Origin: Rhizobiaceae bacterium
GTDB taxonomy: Bacteria; Pseudomonadota; Alphaproteobacteria; Rhizobiales; Rhizobiaceae
Direction: 5' to 3'
Assembly (NCBI GenBank): GCA_023953835.1
Contig: JAMLJB010000001.1
Span: 248,001 to 312,000, forward strand
DNA: 64,000 nucleotides
Below the pieces are notes generated by a model. That model searched no databases. It worked only from the letters and a program-made list of their open reading frames with translations, and was not told the DNA's origin. Below are positions 56,428 through 64,000 of the stretch, one piece after another; position 1 is the stretch's first letter, and the number at the start of each line of letters is the position of its first letter. Both the position numbers and the translations under genes were made by a program.

Positions 56428-57540
56428 ATGTCTGCCGATATGCCGCGTTTCACCAAACTCGTGGAAATGCTTCCCTCCACAGTCCCATTTGTCGGACCGG
56501 AAGCGCAGGAGCGCACCCGAGGGGCTTTGTTTCGGGCCAGGCTCGGCGCGAATGAGAGCGCTTTCGGCCCCGCCCCTTCCGTCGTTGCTTCAATGCAGTC
56601 CAACGCCGGGGACATGTGGAAATATTGCGATCCCGACAACTACGAATTGAAGCACGCCCTTGCGGCGCATCTCCGGCTTCGTGCGGAAAATGTCGTTGTC
56701 GGCGAGGGCATTGATGGGTTGCTCGGCGTCGCGACGCGCCTCTTCGTCGAAGAGGGTGCGCCGGTCGTCACTTCGCTCGGAGCCTATCCGACGTTCAACT
56801 TTCACGTTGCCGCGTCGGGCGGACGCTTGGCGCCGGTGATGTTTGAACACGACAGGGAAAGTCTCGGGGCGCTGCTTGAGATGGTGCGGCGGGAAAATGC
56901 GCCGCTTCTCTATGTCTCTAACCCCGACAACCCCATGGGCAGCTGGTGGAACGCTGCCGACATGGAAGCTTTCATAAGCGCGCTTCCGCCATCCACGGTG
57001 CTGCTGCTGGATGAGGCATATGGCGAAACCGCGCCGGTTGGGGCATTGCTGCCGAACGACCGGATATGGCCAAACGTACTGCGGCTCAGAACCTTCTCGA
57101 AAGCCTATGGTCTTGCAGGGCTGCGTTGCGGCTACGCGTTCGGTGAGCCATCCATCATCGCCAGCTTTGAAAAGGTGCGGAATCACTATGGTGTCAACAA
57201 GATGGCCCAGATTGCCGGATTGGCCGCGCTGAAGGACCAGACCTACCTAGCCGAGGTCGTCGCCCGCATTGGCGCGGGTCGTCAGCGCATAGCCGGCATC
57301 GCCAGTCAGAACGGGCTAGCGCCACTGCCCTCGGCTACCAATTTCGTGACCATCGATTGCGGCTCCGATGGTGCTTTCGCCAGGAAAGTGCTGGATGAAT
57401 TGCTTACCCGGGGTGTTTTCGTCCGCAAACCGATGGCCCCGGGGCTCGACCGCTGCATTCGTATAAGTGTCGGCCTCGATCACGAACTCGACATATTCGC
57501 CGAGGAATTGCCCAAGGCACTTGAAGCCGCGCGCAGTTGA
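56428..57540 (+). CDS. Pyridoxal-phosphate aminotransferase, HisC-like
   Basis: 370 residues, fold type I. The PLP lysine is in RTFSKAYGLAGLRCGYAFG (about 218-236), with NPDNPMGSWW and LLLDEAYGE supplying Asn and Asp. It resembles histidinol-phosphate and related class II aminotransferases, but no his genes are near, so an aromatic or phosphonate-like substrate is possible. The open frame runs 99 codons further upstream; ATG 56428 is preferred. It ends directly against the stop of the convergent amidohydrolase gene. Confidence 0.85.
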   Translation: MSADMPRFTKLVEMLPSTVPFVGPEAQERTRGALFRARLGANESAFGPAPSVVASMQSNAGDMWKYCDPDNYELKHALAAHLRLRAENVVVGEGIDGLLGVATRLFVEEGAPVVTSLGAYPTFNFHVAASGGRLAPVMFEHDRESLGALLEMVRRENAPLLYVSNPDNPMGSWWNAADMEAFISALPPSTVLLLDEAYGETAPVGALLPNDRIWPNVLRLRTFSKAYGLAGLRCGYAFGEPSIIASFEKVRNHYGVNKMAQIAGLAALKDQTYLAEVVARIGAGRQRIAGIASQNGLAPLPSATNFVTIDCGSDGAFARKVLDELLTRGVFVRKPMAPGLDRCIRISVGLDHELDIFAEELPKALEAARS

Positions 57541-58824
57541 TCAGCCGGTCAGGCGGTGACGCCTGTTGATCGTTTCGGCGCGCCCTGGAATAGACAGCCG
57601 CGTATCGCGCCGCTCCTTCTCCGCGACGATCCTGCCTTTTGCGATCACGCAGAGCCGATCTGGGCGGAGGCGGATTGCTTCGATCGGATCCCCGGCGTCG
57701 AGGACGACGAGGCTCGCGGCCTTGCCAACTTCAAGGCCCAGATGGTCAAGCCCCATGATGGCTGCGTTGACATTCGTCACCATGTCGAAGCAGCGCCGCA
57801 TGTCGTCCGGCGACGACATTTGCACAACATGAAGCCCCATGAACGCAACATCGAGCATGTCGGCGGTGCCAAGTGAATACCAGGGGTCGAGCACGCAATC
57901 CTGACCCCAACCGACTCGGATGCCGTATTTCAGCATTTCGGGTACACGCGTCAGTCCCCGCCGCTTCGGGTAAGTGTCATGACGTCCCTGCAACATGATG
58001 TTGATGAGCGGATTTGGAATCGCCGAAACGCCGGCCTCCGCTATCAGCGGCAGCAATTTCGACACGTAGTAGTTGTCCATCGAATGCATCGAGGTCAGGT
58101 GTGATCCTGCCACCCTGCCCTGCAAGCCGAGCCTTTGTGTTTCAAAGGCAAGCTGTTCGACATGTCGAGACAGGGGATCGTCGGTTTCGTCGCAGTGCAG
58201 GTCCACCAGCAACCCGCGGTCGGCGGCAATCTCGCAAAGGTCTGTAACCGAGCGCTTTCCTTCCGCCATGGTGCGTTCGAAATGCGGGATGCCTCCGACA
58301 ACATCCACCCCCATGTCCAGAGCGCGAATGGTGTTCGCCCGCGCCGTCGGCGAGCGATAGAGCCCGTCCTGCGGAAACGCCACGAGTTGAAGGTCGATGT
58401 AAGAAGCAACCTCGCGCCGCACCTCAAGCAGCGCTTCGACAGCCAGCAGCCGGTCGTCACATGTGTCGACGTGGGTGCGGATCGCAAGCAGTCCCGTGGA
58501 CACCGCCCAGTCGCAATAGGCAAGCGCCCGCGATTTCACCGCCTCGTGCGTCAGCAGCGGCTTCAACTCGCCCCAAAGCGCAATGCCTTCCAGCAAAGTG
58601 CCGGACGCGTTGATGCGGGGAATGCCATAGGAAAGCGTCGCGTCCATGTGAAAATGCGGATCGACGAAAGGCGGGCAAACGAGGTTGCCGGTTGCGTCAA
58701 CAGTGCGGGCGGCCTCTCCATCGATCCGCTGCTCGATCGCAACGATCTTTCCTGCCGATATTCCTATGTCCGCGATGCGTCCATCGGGCAATGTTCCGCC
58801 CTTCAGCAGAATATCCAGCGCCAT
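57541..58824 (-). CDS. Amidohydrolase, cytosine-deaminase-like (CodA type)
   Basis: 427 residues. The metal-binding start FVDPHFHMDATLSYG (about 53-67), a second ligand His in DLHCDETDDP (about 208-217), HSMDNYYVSKLL, and the final acidic ligand in RVGWGQDCVLDPWYSLG (about 308-324) match CodA-type deaminases, which act on cytosine, isoguanine, creatinine or related rings. The specific substrate is not determined. Adjacent to a transhydrogenase-like gene upstream (gap of 96 bases), same direction. Confidence 0.88.
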   Translation of the reverse strand: MALDILLKGGTLPDGRIADIGISAGKIVAIEQRIDGEAARTVDATGNLVCPPFVDPHFHMDATLSYGIPRINASGTLLEGIALWGELKPLLTHEAVKSRALAYCDWAVSTGLLAIRTHVDTCDDRLLAVEALLEVRREVASYIDLQLVAFPQDGLYRSPTARANTIRALDMGVDVVGGIPHFERTMAEGKRSVTDLCEIAADRGLLVDLHCDETDDPLSRHVEQLAFETQRLGLQGRVAGSHLTSMHSMDNYYVSKLLPLIAEAGVSAIPNPLINIMLQGRHDTYPKRRGLTRVPEMLKYGIRVGWGQDCVLDPWYSLGTADMLDVAFMGLHVVQMSSPDDMRRCFDMVTNVNAAIMGLDHLGLEVGKAASLVVLDAGDPIEAIRLRPDRLCVIAKGRIVAEKERRDTRLSIPGRAETINRRHRLTG

Positions 58825-58920
58825 TTGTGTTCCCCGACTCCTTGCCCGACCTTCGGCAATAGGCTGCAGTTATTTCAGCCTAGAGCAATATTCGGACGTG
58901 AGACAGGGACGTTTTGTCGC

Positions 58921-60201
58921 TTACCAGTTCGAGAAGGAGGATCTCAGGATCGACTCTATGCCCGCCGCGTCGATGGGTTTCGGGGCACCCACCAGCAACC
59001 TTTGCTGCTTGAGCGCACCTGCAACCAGCGCGGGAATGTCGGCCTCCCCATAGCCCAGTTCCGAGATTCCCGAAGGCGCGCCCACCGCCCGCATCAATGA
59101 AATCAGCGCTTGCGGCAGGGAATCCGGCCCGGGATCGACAACAGCCGCGCCGGTCAGAAGTTCCGCCGCCCTGATGTGCTTTTGCGGCGCGGCATCGAAT
59201 GTATAGCGAAACGCCGCAGGCGCCGTGACGATCACGGAAAAGCCATGCGGAACGAAATTGTGGTTGGTGTCGTAACCGGCGCAGCGATAGAGATGCTTGA
59301 GGCCTGCCAACGGATACGCGCAGGCATGCGAAATATGAACACCCGCCGTTCCGAAACCGATACCGGCCATGGTTGCGCCCAGCATCATCGTACCCCGGGC
59401 TTCGAGGTCGTCGCCATCGGCAACTGCCCGCTTCAGGAACCGGCCACCGAATTCTATGGCCTTTAGCGACCAAATGTCTGCAATCGGATTGCTGCCCTGA
59501 TAGGGCGGGCGATCATCGGGCGAATCGGGTTTTGGGCGCTCATCGAACGGTCTCGAAATGTAGGACTCGACCGCGTGGCAAACCACGTCGAGTCCGCACG
59601 AGGCCGTGACCGCCGCAGGTGTCGAACGCGCCAGTTCCGGGTCCACGATTGCCAGCGTGGGACGAAGATAACGGTGGGAAATGCCGGTCTTTATTCCCAG
59701 TTCGGGAATGTCCAGAATCGCGACCGTCGTCGCTTCGGACCCGGAACCCGATGTCGTCGGAATCGCGATCAATGGCGCAAGCGGAGACTGCGGCTTTCGC
59801 CCGCCGCCCACCGGTGGGTTTACGTAGTCGATGATCACGCCGCCTTGGGTCGAGATCAGATTGACGACCTTCGCGGTGTCGATTGTCGAGCCGCCGCCCA
59901 ATGCGATGAAGCAATCAGGCTTGTGCGTTCTGGCGTAGCGCGCCGCCTCTTCGAAAGAATCGATTGTTGGCTCAATATCGATCCGGTCGAAAACCTCCGC
60001 AGCGATGCCGGAACGCTTGAGAACGGCGAGCACCCTCTCCACCTGGCCGAGGGTCTTGAGCCGAGGATCGGCCACCAGCAGCGGCCTCTTCAGCCCAAGG
60101 CGGCCCAACTCCCAGCCAAGCTCCTCGACAGCGCCGTTGCCGAATTTGAGGCTCGCATTGTCGATGGAAAACACCGTTTCGTTGGAGCTTTTTTCGGCCA
60201 C
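58921..60201 (-). CDS. Iron-containing alcohol dehydrogenase, hydroxyacid-oxoacid transhydrogenase-like
   Basis: 426 residues. The NAD-binding GGGSTIDTAK (about 98-107) and PTTSGSGSE (about 148-156), and metal-site histidines in HAVESYISR, HISHACAYPLAGL and THNHNFVPHGFSV-like segments (NHNFVPHGFSV) are present. The proline-rich PPVGGGRKPQSPLAP insertion and PPYQGSNPIADIW stretch resemble animal and bacterial ADHFE1, which moves hydride from 4-hydroxybutyrate to 2-oxoglutarate. The AGGAGG 6 bases before GTG 60201 fixes the start, shortening the frame opening at 60219. Function inferred by resemblance. Confidence 0.85.
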   Translation of the reverse strand: MAEKSSNETVFSIDNASLKFGNGAVEELGWELGRLGLKRPLLVADPRLKTLGQVERVLAVLKRSGIAAEVFDRIDIEPTIDSFEEAARYARTHKPDCFIALGGGSTIDTAKVVNLISTQGGVIIDYVNPPVGGGRKPQSPLAPLIAIPTTSGSGSEATTVAILDIPELGIKTGISHRYLRPTLAIVDPELARSTPAAVTASCGLDVVCHAVESYISRPFDERPKPDSPDDRPPYQGSNPIADIWSLKAIEFGGRFLKRAVADGDDLEARGTMMLGATMAGIGFGTAGVHISHACAYPLAGLKHLYRCAGYDTNHNFVPHGFSVIVTAPAAFRYTFDAAPQKHIRAAELLTGAAVVDPGPDSLPQALISLMRAVGAPSGISELGYGEADIPALVAGALKQQRLLVGAPKPIDAAGIESILRSSFSNW

Positions 60202-60220
60202 CCTGCTCCTCCTTTTCATC

Positions 60221-61747
60221 TCAGTTTGTCGAGGGATAAATCCAGGCGTAACTGAAACTGTATATGTCGCCCGGCTTGCCGTAATTATAGCGCGGAGCGA
60301 CCATGCCGGCGGTCCATACAGCGCCTTTCAGGCGCTGATCCGTTTCCAGCCATTCCTTCAACCTCGGAGGAACCTCCGGCGAGGGCGTGCCGTCCATGTT
60401 CCGCCAGACCAAGAGCCAGGGATGATCCGCGTCGAACGGATAGTTTTCGCGGCTTGGCGGATAGGTCCGGGACACAACGGGAATGTCAGGTGCGTGCAGC
60501 CGGATATTGCCGGGTAGATAGGCTTCGCCGGTGACGATCAACGCAGGCGTGACGGGGCTTGTGGCGAGGATTTCGGCAACGGCCGGCCCATAAGGGACAT
60601 GCTGCTTGCCATAGTGCTCAAGCGCGCCAATGGACGTGCTGCGCGCGTAGAGTACCGCCGGAATCGTGACCATGATGAGGATCGCAACCGCGGCCATGCG
60701 TTGCGACGCCTGCCGGAGCGTCACGCCGGATGCATCGATCTTCAGGCAGAAATAGAGCGGGAGCAGGAAGAAAAACGGGATCAGCCAACGGCTCTTGACG
60801 TTGCTCACACCCCCGAACAGAACCATGACCAACAGCGCAGCAACCAGCATCAGGAACATGCGTTCGATAAGCCGTGTCCAGGGGCTGTGCGCGGATCGCG
60901 CATCAATCAGGCTCCGCCCGAACGCCACGAAGAACAGAAGCCACGAAGGCGCCGCCATGCTGACCAGCGCCTCGACAAGCGAAACCAGCCCTTGTCCCAC
61001 TTGCATTGGCCAACTTGAGGCGGCGTCTTGCGTCAGCTTTCCGACGGTGCGGGTTGTCGCGAGGTCCCAATTGGTGAGAAACCAGTATGCATGCGGCGCG
61101 GCCACGACGGCTGCGGCCAGCAGGGCGACAACAATCTTCCAATCCAAAAGGCGGCTTCGAAATTCCCGTTCGGGCAGCATGGCAAGCAGCGCGACAATCG
61201 GGAACAGCACGAAATTGTACTTGGAGATCGCGCCGATACCGACAGCAATGCCAGTGAGAATATAGTTCCACAGGCTCGGCCGTTCGAGCGTCCGAACAAG
61301 ACAGTAGAAGAACAGGCACGAGGCAAAAAGCGCAGCCACCGTGTGCGTCAGATCGCGCTGCGTCTCATAGCTTATCTGGGGAATCGTCAACAGCCCGAGT
61401 GTAGCGATTGCCGCAAGCGCCTTGTCTTTCAGCAGCCTGCCCGCCGCAAGCGCATAGAGGACGTAGCAGCAGAACAGCATCGCGTTTTTGAGCACCGAAA
61501 GCGATGCGAGCGAACTCCCGAACAGGTGCACCACCGCATACTGCAGCCAGTTGTAGAATGGAGGTTGCGAGTCGATGCCCGCAAACAGCCATTGCGCCAG
61601 AAAAAGCTGATGCGCCTCGTCATATTCGAGCGACGCCGGCTGGTTCAGTCGCACGACGACATTGGCCGCGAAATACATCGCGAGCACGATCAGGACCGCG
61701 GCCTGGCTCCTGCCAAGCCGGTCAAGCATTCCCGGCATTGCGCTCAT
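60221..61747 (-). CDS. Glycosyltransferase family 39-like membrane protein (ArnT/PMT type)
   Basis: About 508 residues with 11-12 predicted membrane helices and a soluble C-terminal domain (about 390-508). The first periplasmic loop carries the acidic SLEYDEAHQLFLAQWLFAG motif (Asp-Glu pair near residue 43), the catalytic acid region of GT-C enzymes that use a polyprenyl-phosphate sugar. Start codons at 61747, 61738 and 61729 overlap the upstream glycosyltransferase end and cannot be told apart. Co-transcribed with it; together they may add a sugar to lipid A or another envelope glycan. Confidence 0.85.
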   Translation of the reverse strand: MSAMPGMLDRLGRSQAAVLIVLAMYFAANVVVRLNQPASLEYDEAHQLFLAQWLFAGIDSQPPFYNWLQYAVVHLFGSSLASLSVLKNAMLFCCYVLYALAAGRLLKDKALAAIATLGLLTIPQISYETQRDLTHTVAALFASCLFFYCLVRTLERPSLWNYILTGIAVGIGAISKYNFVLFPIVALLAMLPEREFRSRLLDWKIVVALLAAAVVAAPHAYWFLTNWDLATTRTVGKLTQDAASSWPMQVGQGLVSLVEALVSMAAPSWLLFFVAFGRSLIDARSAHSPWTRLIERMFLMLVAALLVMVLFGGVSNVKSRWLIPFFFLLPLYFCLKIDASGVTLRQASQRMAAVAILIMVTIPAVLYARSTSIGALEHYGKQHVPYGPAVAEILATSPVTPALIVTGEAYLPGNIRLHAPDIPVVSRTYPPSRENYPFDADHPWLLVWRNMDGTPSPEVPPRLKEWLETDQRLKGAVWTAGMVAPRYNYGKPGDIYSFSYAWIYPSTN

Positions 61748-62732
61748 GCACCGCGCGCACCGTATAGCCGTCCCCGCCTCCGCCGGTACGAACGAGCATC
61801 TCCGCAACAATGCCGGTCGTAATCATCTGCACGGCGCCGAGGAACAGCATGATCGCCACAAGCAACATCGGACGCGTGCCGATATCCTCGCCAAGAACGA
61901 AGCGAACCACGAAAAGATAGAGAAACATCAGGGCGCTGATCGCGCCGAACACAAGACCGATCGTGCCGAAGAAGTGGCCCGGACGCTGCCGGAAGCTCAT
62001 GAAAAACAGCACCGAGAAGAGGTCCAGGATCACCCGCGACGTACGCGAGATTCCGTATTTGGACTGCCCGAACTGGCGAGCCTGATGGTTCACCACCATT
62101 TCGCCGATGCGCCTCGTTGGTGTGACGCTTGCGATCCATGCCGGAATGAACCTGTGCATCCCGCCCATAATGCGGATTTGTTGCAGCACGCTGGTCCTGT
62201 AAAGCTTCAGCCCGCAGCCATAGTCGTGTATTCGCACGCCCGTGACCTTGCGGATAAGCCTGTTTGCGATCCACGAGGGAATCAGGCGCAGCATCAGGCC
62301 GTCCTGCCTGTCTTTGCGCCAGCCGCAAACCATGTCGAGGTCCTGCGTCTCCAGCATCTCGATCATCCTCGGAATGTCGCGCGGGTCGTTCTGGAGGTCC
62401 CCGTCGAGCGTCGCGACGAGGCGGCCGCGTGCGGCATCGATACCAGCCTGCAATCCCGCAGCCTGTCCGAAATTGCGCTGCAATTCGATGACCCTCAGCG
62501 ACAGTCCAGGGCGATCCAGTTGCGAAAACGCGCGGTCGAGCGTGGCGTCCGACGACCCGTCATCGACGAGAATCAACTCCCACGGCTTGCCGAAATCCTT
62601 CAGCGCATCGCAAATGCTATCGACCAGGGGCACAATGTTGTCCTCTTCATTGTGCACCGGGACGAGCACTGAAAGCTCAATCGCCCCAACGGCTTCACCG
62701 TCGGGCGCGACCGGAAGTGGATGAACCTGCAA
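61722..62732 (-). CDS. Glycosyltransferase family 2, polyprenyl-phosphate sugar synthase-like
   Basis: 336 residues. The GT-A domain begins LSVLVPVHNEEDNIVPLVD (about 20-38), with the nucleotide-binding VDDGSSD, TLDGDLQNDP (DxD, about 111-120) and GMHRFIPAW motifs of the dolichol/undecaprenyl-phosphate sugar synthase type (DPM1, ArnC). Two membrane helices at about 255-315 anchor it. It would load a lipid carrier with a sugar for the adjacent GT39-type enzyme, whose start it overlaps. Confidence 0.9.
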   Translation of the reverse strand: MQVHPLPVAPDGEAVGAIELSVLVPVHNEEDNIVPLVDSICDALKDFGKPWELILVDDGSSDATLDRAFSQLDRPGLSLRVIELQRNFGQAAGLQAGIDAARGRLVATLDGDLQNDPRDIPRMIEMLETQDLDMVCGWRKDRQDGLMLRLIPSWIANRLIRKVTGVRIHDYGCGLKLYRTSVLQQIRIMGGMHRFIPAWIASVTPTRRIGEMVVNHQARQFGQSKYGISRTSRVILDLFSVLFFMSFRQRPGHFFGTIGLVFGAISALMFLYLFVVRFVLGEDIGTRPMLLVAIMLFLGAVQMITTGIVAEMLVRTGGGGDGYTVRAVHERNAGNA

Positions 62733-62779
62733 TCTTATTCCACCATATTTGACATTCCGGGTTTCGTGTTAATCCAGCC

Positions 62780-63775
62780 ATGGACGCGGCGCAACCATGG
62801 CATCGACCGCGCCGCGAGCATCTTGCGGGTATAGGATTGAACAAGAATGCGATCACGCTCCTGACGCTCGCCGTCATCCTCGCCTATGCGATTTTTGTCG
62901 AATGGGCGTGGGGTTGGACAAGCATTCTGGAGCAATGGCGCGCCGTCGGCGCAAGGGCCATCGCTGCCGCAATCGGGCTTCTCGTCGCCACATATTTTGT
63001 GCGCGCGCACCGGATACATGACTATTTTCCGCGCGAAACAAAAGGCCGGTTCTTCTGGCTGTTTCGCGTCACGCAGGTGCATAACCTGCTCAATACGATG
63101 TTGCCCTTCCGGCTCGGTGAAACGAGCTTTCCGCTGCTGATGCGCAGCGAATTCGGCCTGCCCATGGCCAGGGGTGCTGCTTCGCTGCTGGTCATGCGCG
63201 CGCTCGACATGCATGCGCTGTTGGCCGCCGCCGGGATCGGTCTTGTTGCGCATGCGGGCTACCGCGTTTGGGCGTGGGGTCTTTGGCTTGCGTTCCTGCT
63301 CTTACCCTTGCTGGCTTTTCCTCTACGTGCGCCGGTCATGCGGGCGGCAGACCGTTTCTTGCCCACGCGGCTTTCAAGCATCGTCGACAGGCTGGCAGAA
63401 GGCGTCCCGCAGGATTGGCCGACATTCCTGCGGGTCTGGACGCTCACAATCATCAACTGGGGGGTGAAAATGGCGGTGCTCGCCTGGGTGCTGGCAATCA
63501 TGGGCGTGTCGCCCTTCGCGGCGACATTCGGCGCGGCCCTCGGCGGCGAATTGTCCTCGGTGCTGCCGGTTCACGCACCCGGCGGTGTCGGAACCTATCC
63601 CGCAAGCATCGTCGCAGGCGCGTTGGCATTTGGCGCGGATGGCGGAGCGCAAGGCATGGACCGGCTTGCGCGCGCGGCGATCAACACGCATCTGCTTATC
63701 GTCGTCTCGGCTTTGATCGGAACGACCCTGTCGCTGGTCCTGTCGGTCACCTCTTCCCGGCAACATCCCTCTTGA
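62780..63775 (+). CDS. YbhN/UPF0104-family membrane protein (lysylphosphatidylglycerol synthase transmembrane domain)
   Basis: 331 residues, about eight membrane helices. The family motifs are HNLLNTMLPFRLGETSFPLLMR (about 112-133) and ELSSVLPVHAPGGVGTYPASIVAGAL (about 256-281). Such proteins are flippase-like and often associated with lipid-linked sugars, which fits the diverging GT2-GT39 pair. Alternative start TTG at 62837 follows TATAGGA and would drop 19 residues without losing a helix. Substrate unknown. Confidence 0.85.
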   Translation: MDAAQPWHRPRREHLAGIGLNKNAITLLTLAVILAYAIFVEWAWGWTSILEQWRAVGARAIAAAIGLLVATYFVRAHRIHDYFPRETKGRFFWLFRVTQVHNLLNTMLPFRLGETSFPLLMRSEFGLPMARGAASLLVMRALDMHALLAAAGIGLVAHAGYRVWAWGLWLAFLLLPLLAFPLRAPVMRAADRFLPTRLSSIVDRLAEGVPQDWPTFLRVWTLTIINWGVKMAVLAWVLAIMGVSPFAATFGAALGGELSSVLPVHAPGGVGTYPASIVAGALAFGADGGAQGMDRLARAAINTHLLIVVSALIGTTLSLVLSVTSSRQHPS

Positions 63776-63776
63776 A

Positions 63777-63800
63777 TTAATTGAACGTTCGTTTTATTAA
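63777..63800 (+). promoter_or_regulatory. Candidate TetR operator
   Basis: A 24-bp interrupted palindrome, TTAAT-nn-AACG-nn-CGTT-nn-ATTAA, 18 of 24 bases symmetrical, lies 26 bases before the TetR start. This is typical of an autoregulatory site. Confidence 0.65.
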
Positions 63801-63826
63801 TGCCGGGCCGATGGGGAGGAACATCT

Positions 63827-64000
63827 TTGGCTCGGACCGCAGGCTCACATGGCGAAAAGACGGACGCGGCGGTGCGTGAAGCTGCACTGTCGCTGATTGC
63901 GCGCTATGGGTACGAGGCCGTCTCCATGCGGCGGCTTGCGGAAGAGGTGGGCGTGCAGGCCGCAGCGCTTTACCGCTACTATGCGACCAAGGAGGACCTG
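63827..64000 (+). CDS. TetR-family regulator, N-terminal part (runs off the window)
   Basis: Fifty-eight codons are visible from a TTG at 63827 that follows GGGGAGGA by 6 bases. The helix-turn-helix is at about residues 15-55: a first helix AVREAALSLIARYGYEAVS, then MRRLAEEVGVQAAALYRYYATKEDL, the family signature. It probably represses its own promoter and a neighbour outside the window. The ligand-binding domain is beyond the edge. Confidence 0.9.
   Translation, partial: MARTAGSHGEKTDAAVREAALSLIARYGYEAVSMRRLAEEVGVQAAALYRYYATKEDL

Overview
The window reads as a chromosomal segment of an alphaproteobacterium of the order Hyphomicrobiales (Rhizobiales), most likely near the Phyllobacteriaceae (Mesorhizobium, Nitratireductor, Aquamicrobium). 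The basis is the high-GC coding sequence, two RopA/Omp2-type porins, a single bifunctional Rel protein in an rpoZ-rel-pyrE-acpS-lepB-rnc-era string, small families common in that order (for example TIGR02301), and the short rhizobial form of phosphatidylserine decarboxylase. The genus is inferred, not shown.

Layout: 1-7.4 kb, all minus strand: the start of a cyclopropane-fatty-acid synthase, ribosomal proteins L9/S18/S6, pssA-psd (phosphatidylethanolamine synthesis), an Atm1-type ABC exporter and a LysM envelope protein. 7.5-16.4 kb: a LOG-family hydrolase, then minus-strand strings rarD-GST and GFA-GFA-pip-cimA (stop and start codons overlap at each junction of the second string), a VOC protein, cysS and a LysR regulator. 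16.4-17.7 kb is AT-richer and gene-poor, with a small lipoprotein. 17.7-26.9 kb: YedK/HMCES, Nudix, three small or hypothetical proteins, pyrC, ygfZ, an HD phosphohydrolase, an ECF sigma/anti-sigma pair, an MFS transporter and recO.

26.9-39.4 kb is a compact uronate-catabolism island lying between recO and era, which are usually neighbours in this order. One arm (minus) carries uxuB-uxuA and an oxidoreductase. The other (plus) carries uxaC, a TRAP transporter (dctPQM), a GntR regulator, kduI, kduD, a KdgF-like cupin and uxaA. Together they would import free and unsaturated uronates and bring them to 2-keto-3-deoxygluconate. A separate tagaturonate reductase, the KDG kinase and the KDPG aldolase are not in the window. 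A 15-bp palindrome between the divergent arms is the likely operator.

39.4-52 kb: era, rnc, lepB, acpS, pyrE, rel, rpoZ, a NYN protein, a UdgB-type uracil-DNA glycosylase, smpB, dapA, a soluble lytic transglycosylase and an alpha/beta hydrolase. 52-56.3 kb: two diverging porin genes with perfect 46-bp inverted repeats at their 5' ends, flanking tRNA-Ser(GCU), followed by a tyrosine recombinase. 56.4-64 kb: a HisC-like aminotransferase, a cytosine-deaminase-like amidohydrolase, a hydroxyacid-oxoacid transhydrogenase-like protein, two glycosyltransferases, a YbhN-like membrane protein and the start of a TetR regulator with a well-formed operator. No CRISPR array, rRNA operon, recognisable insertion sequence or defence system was seen.
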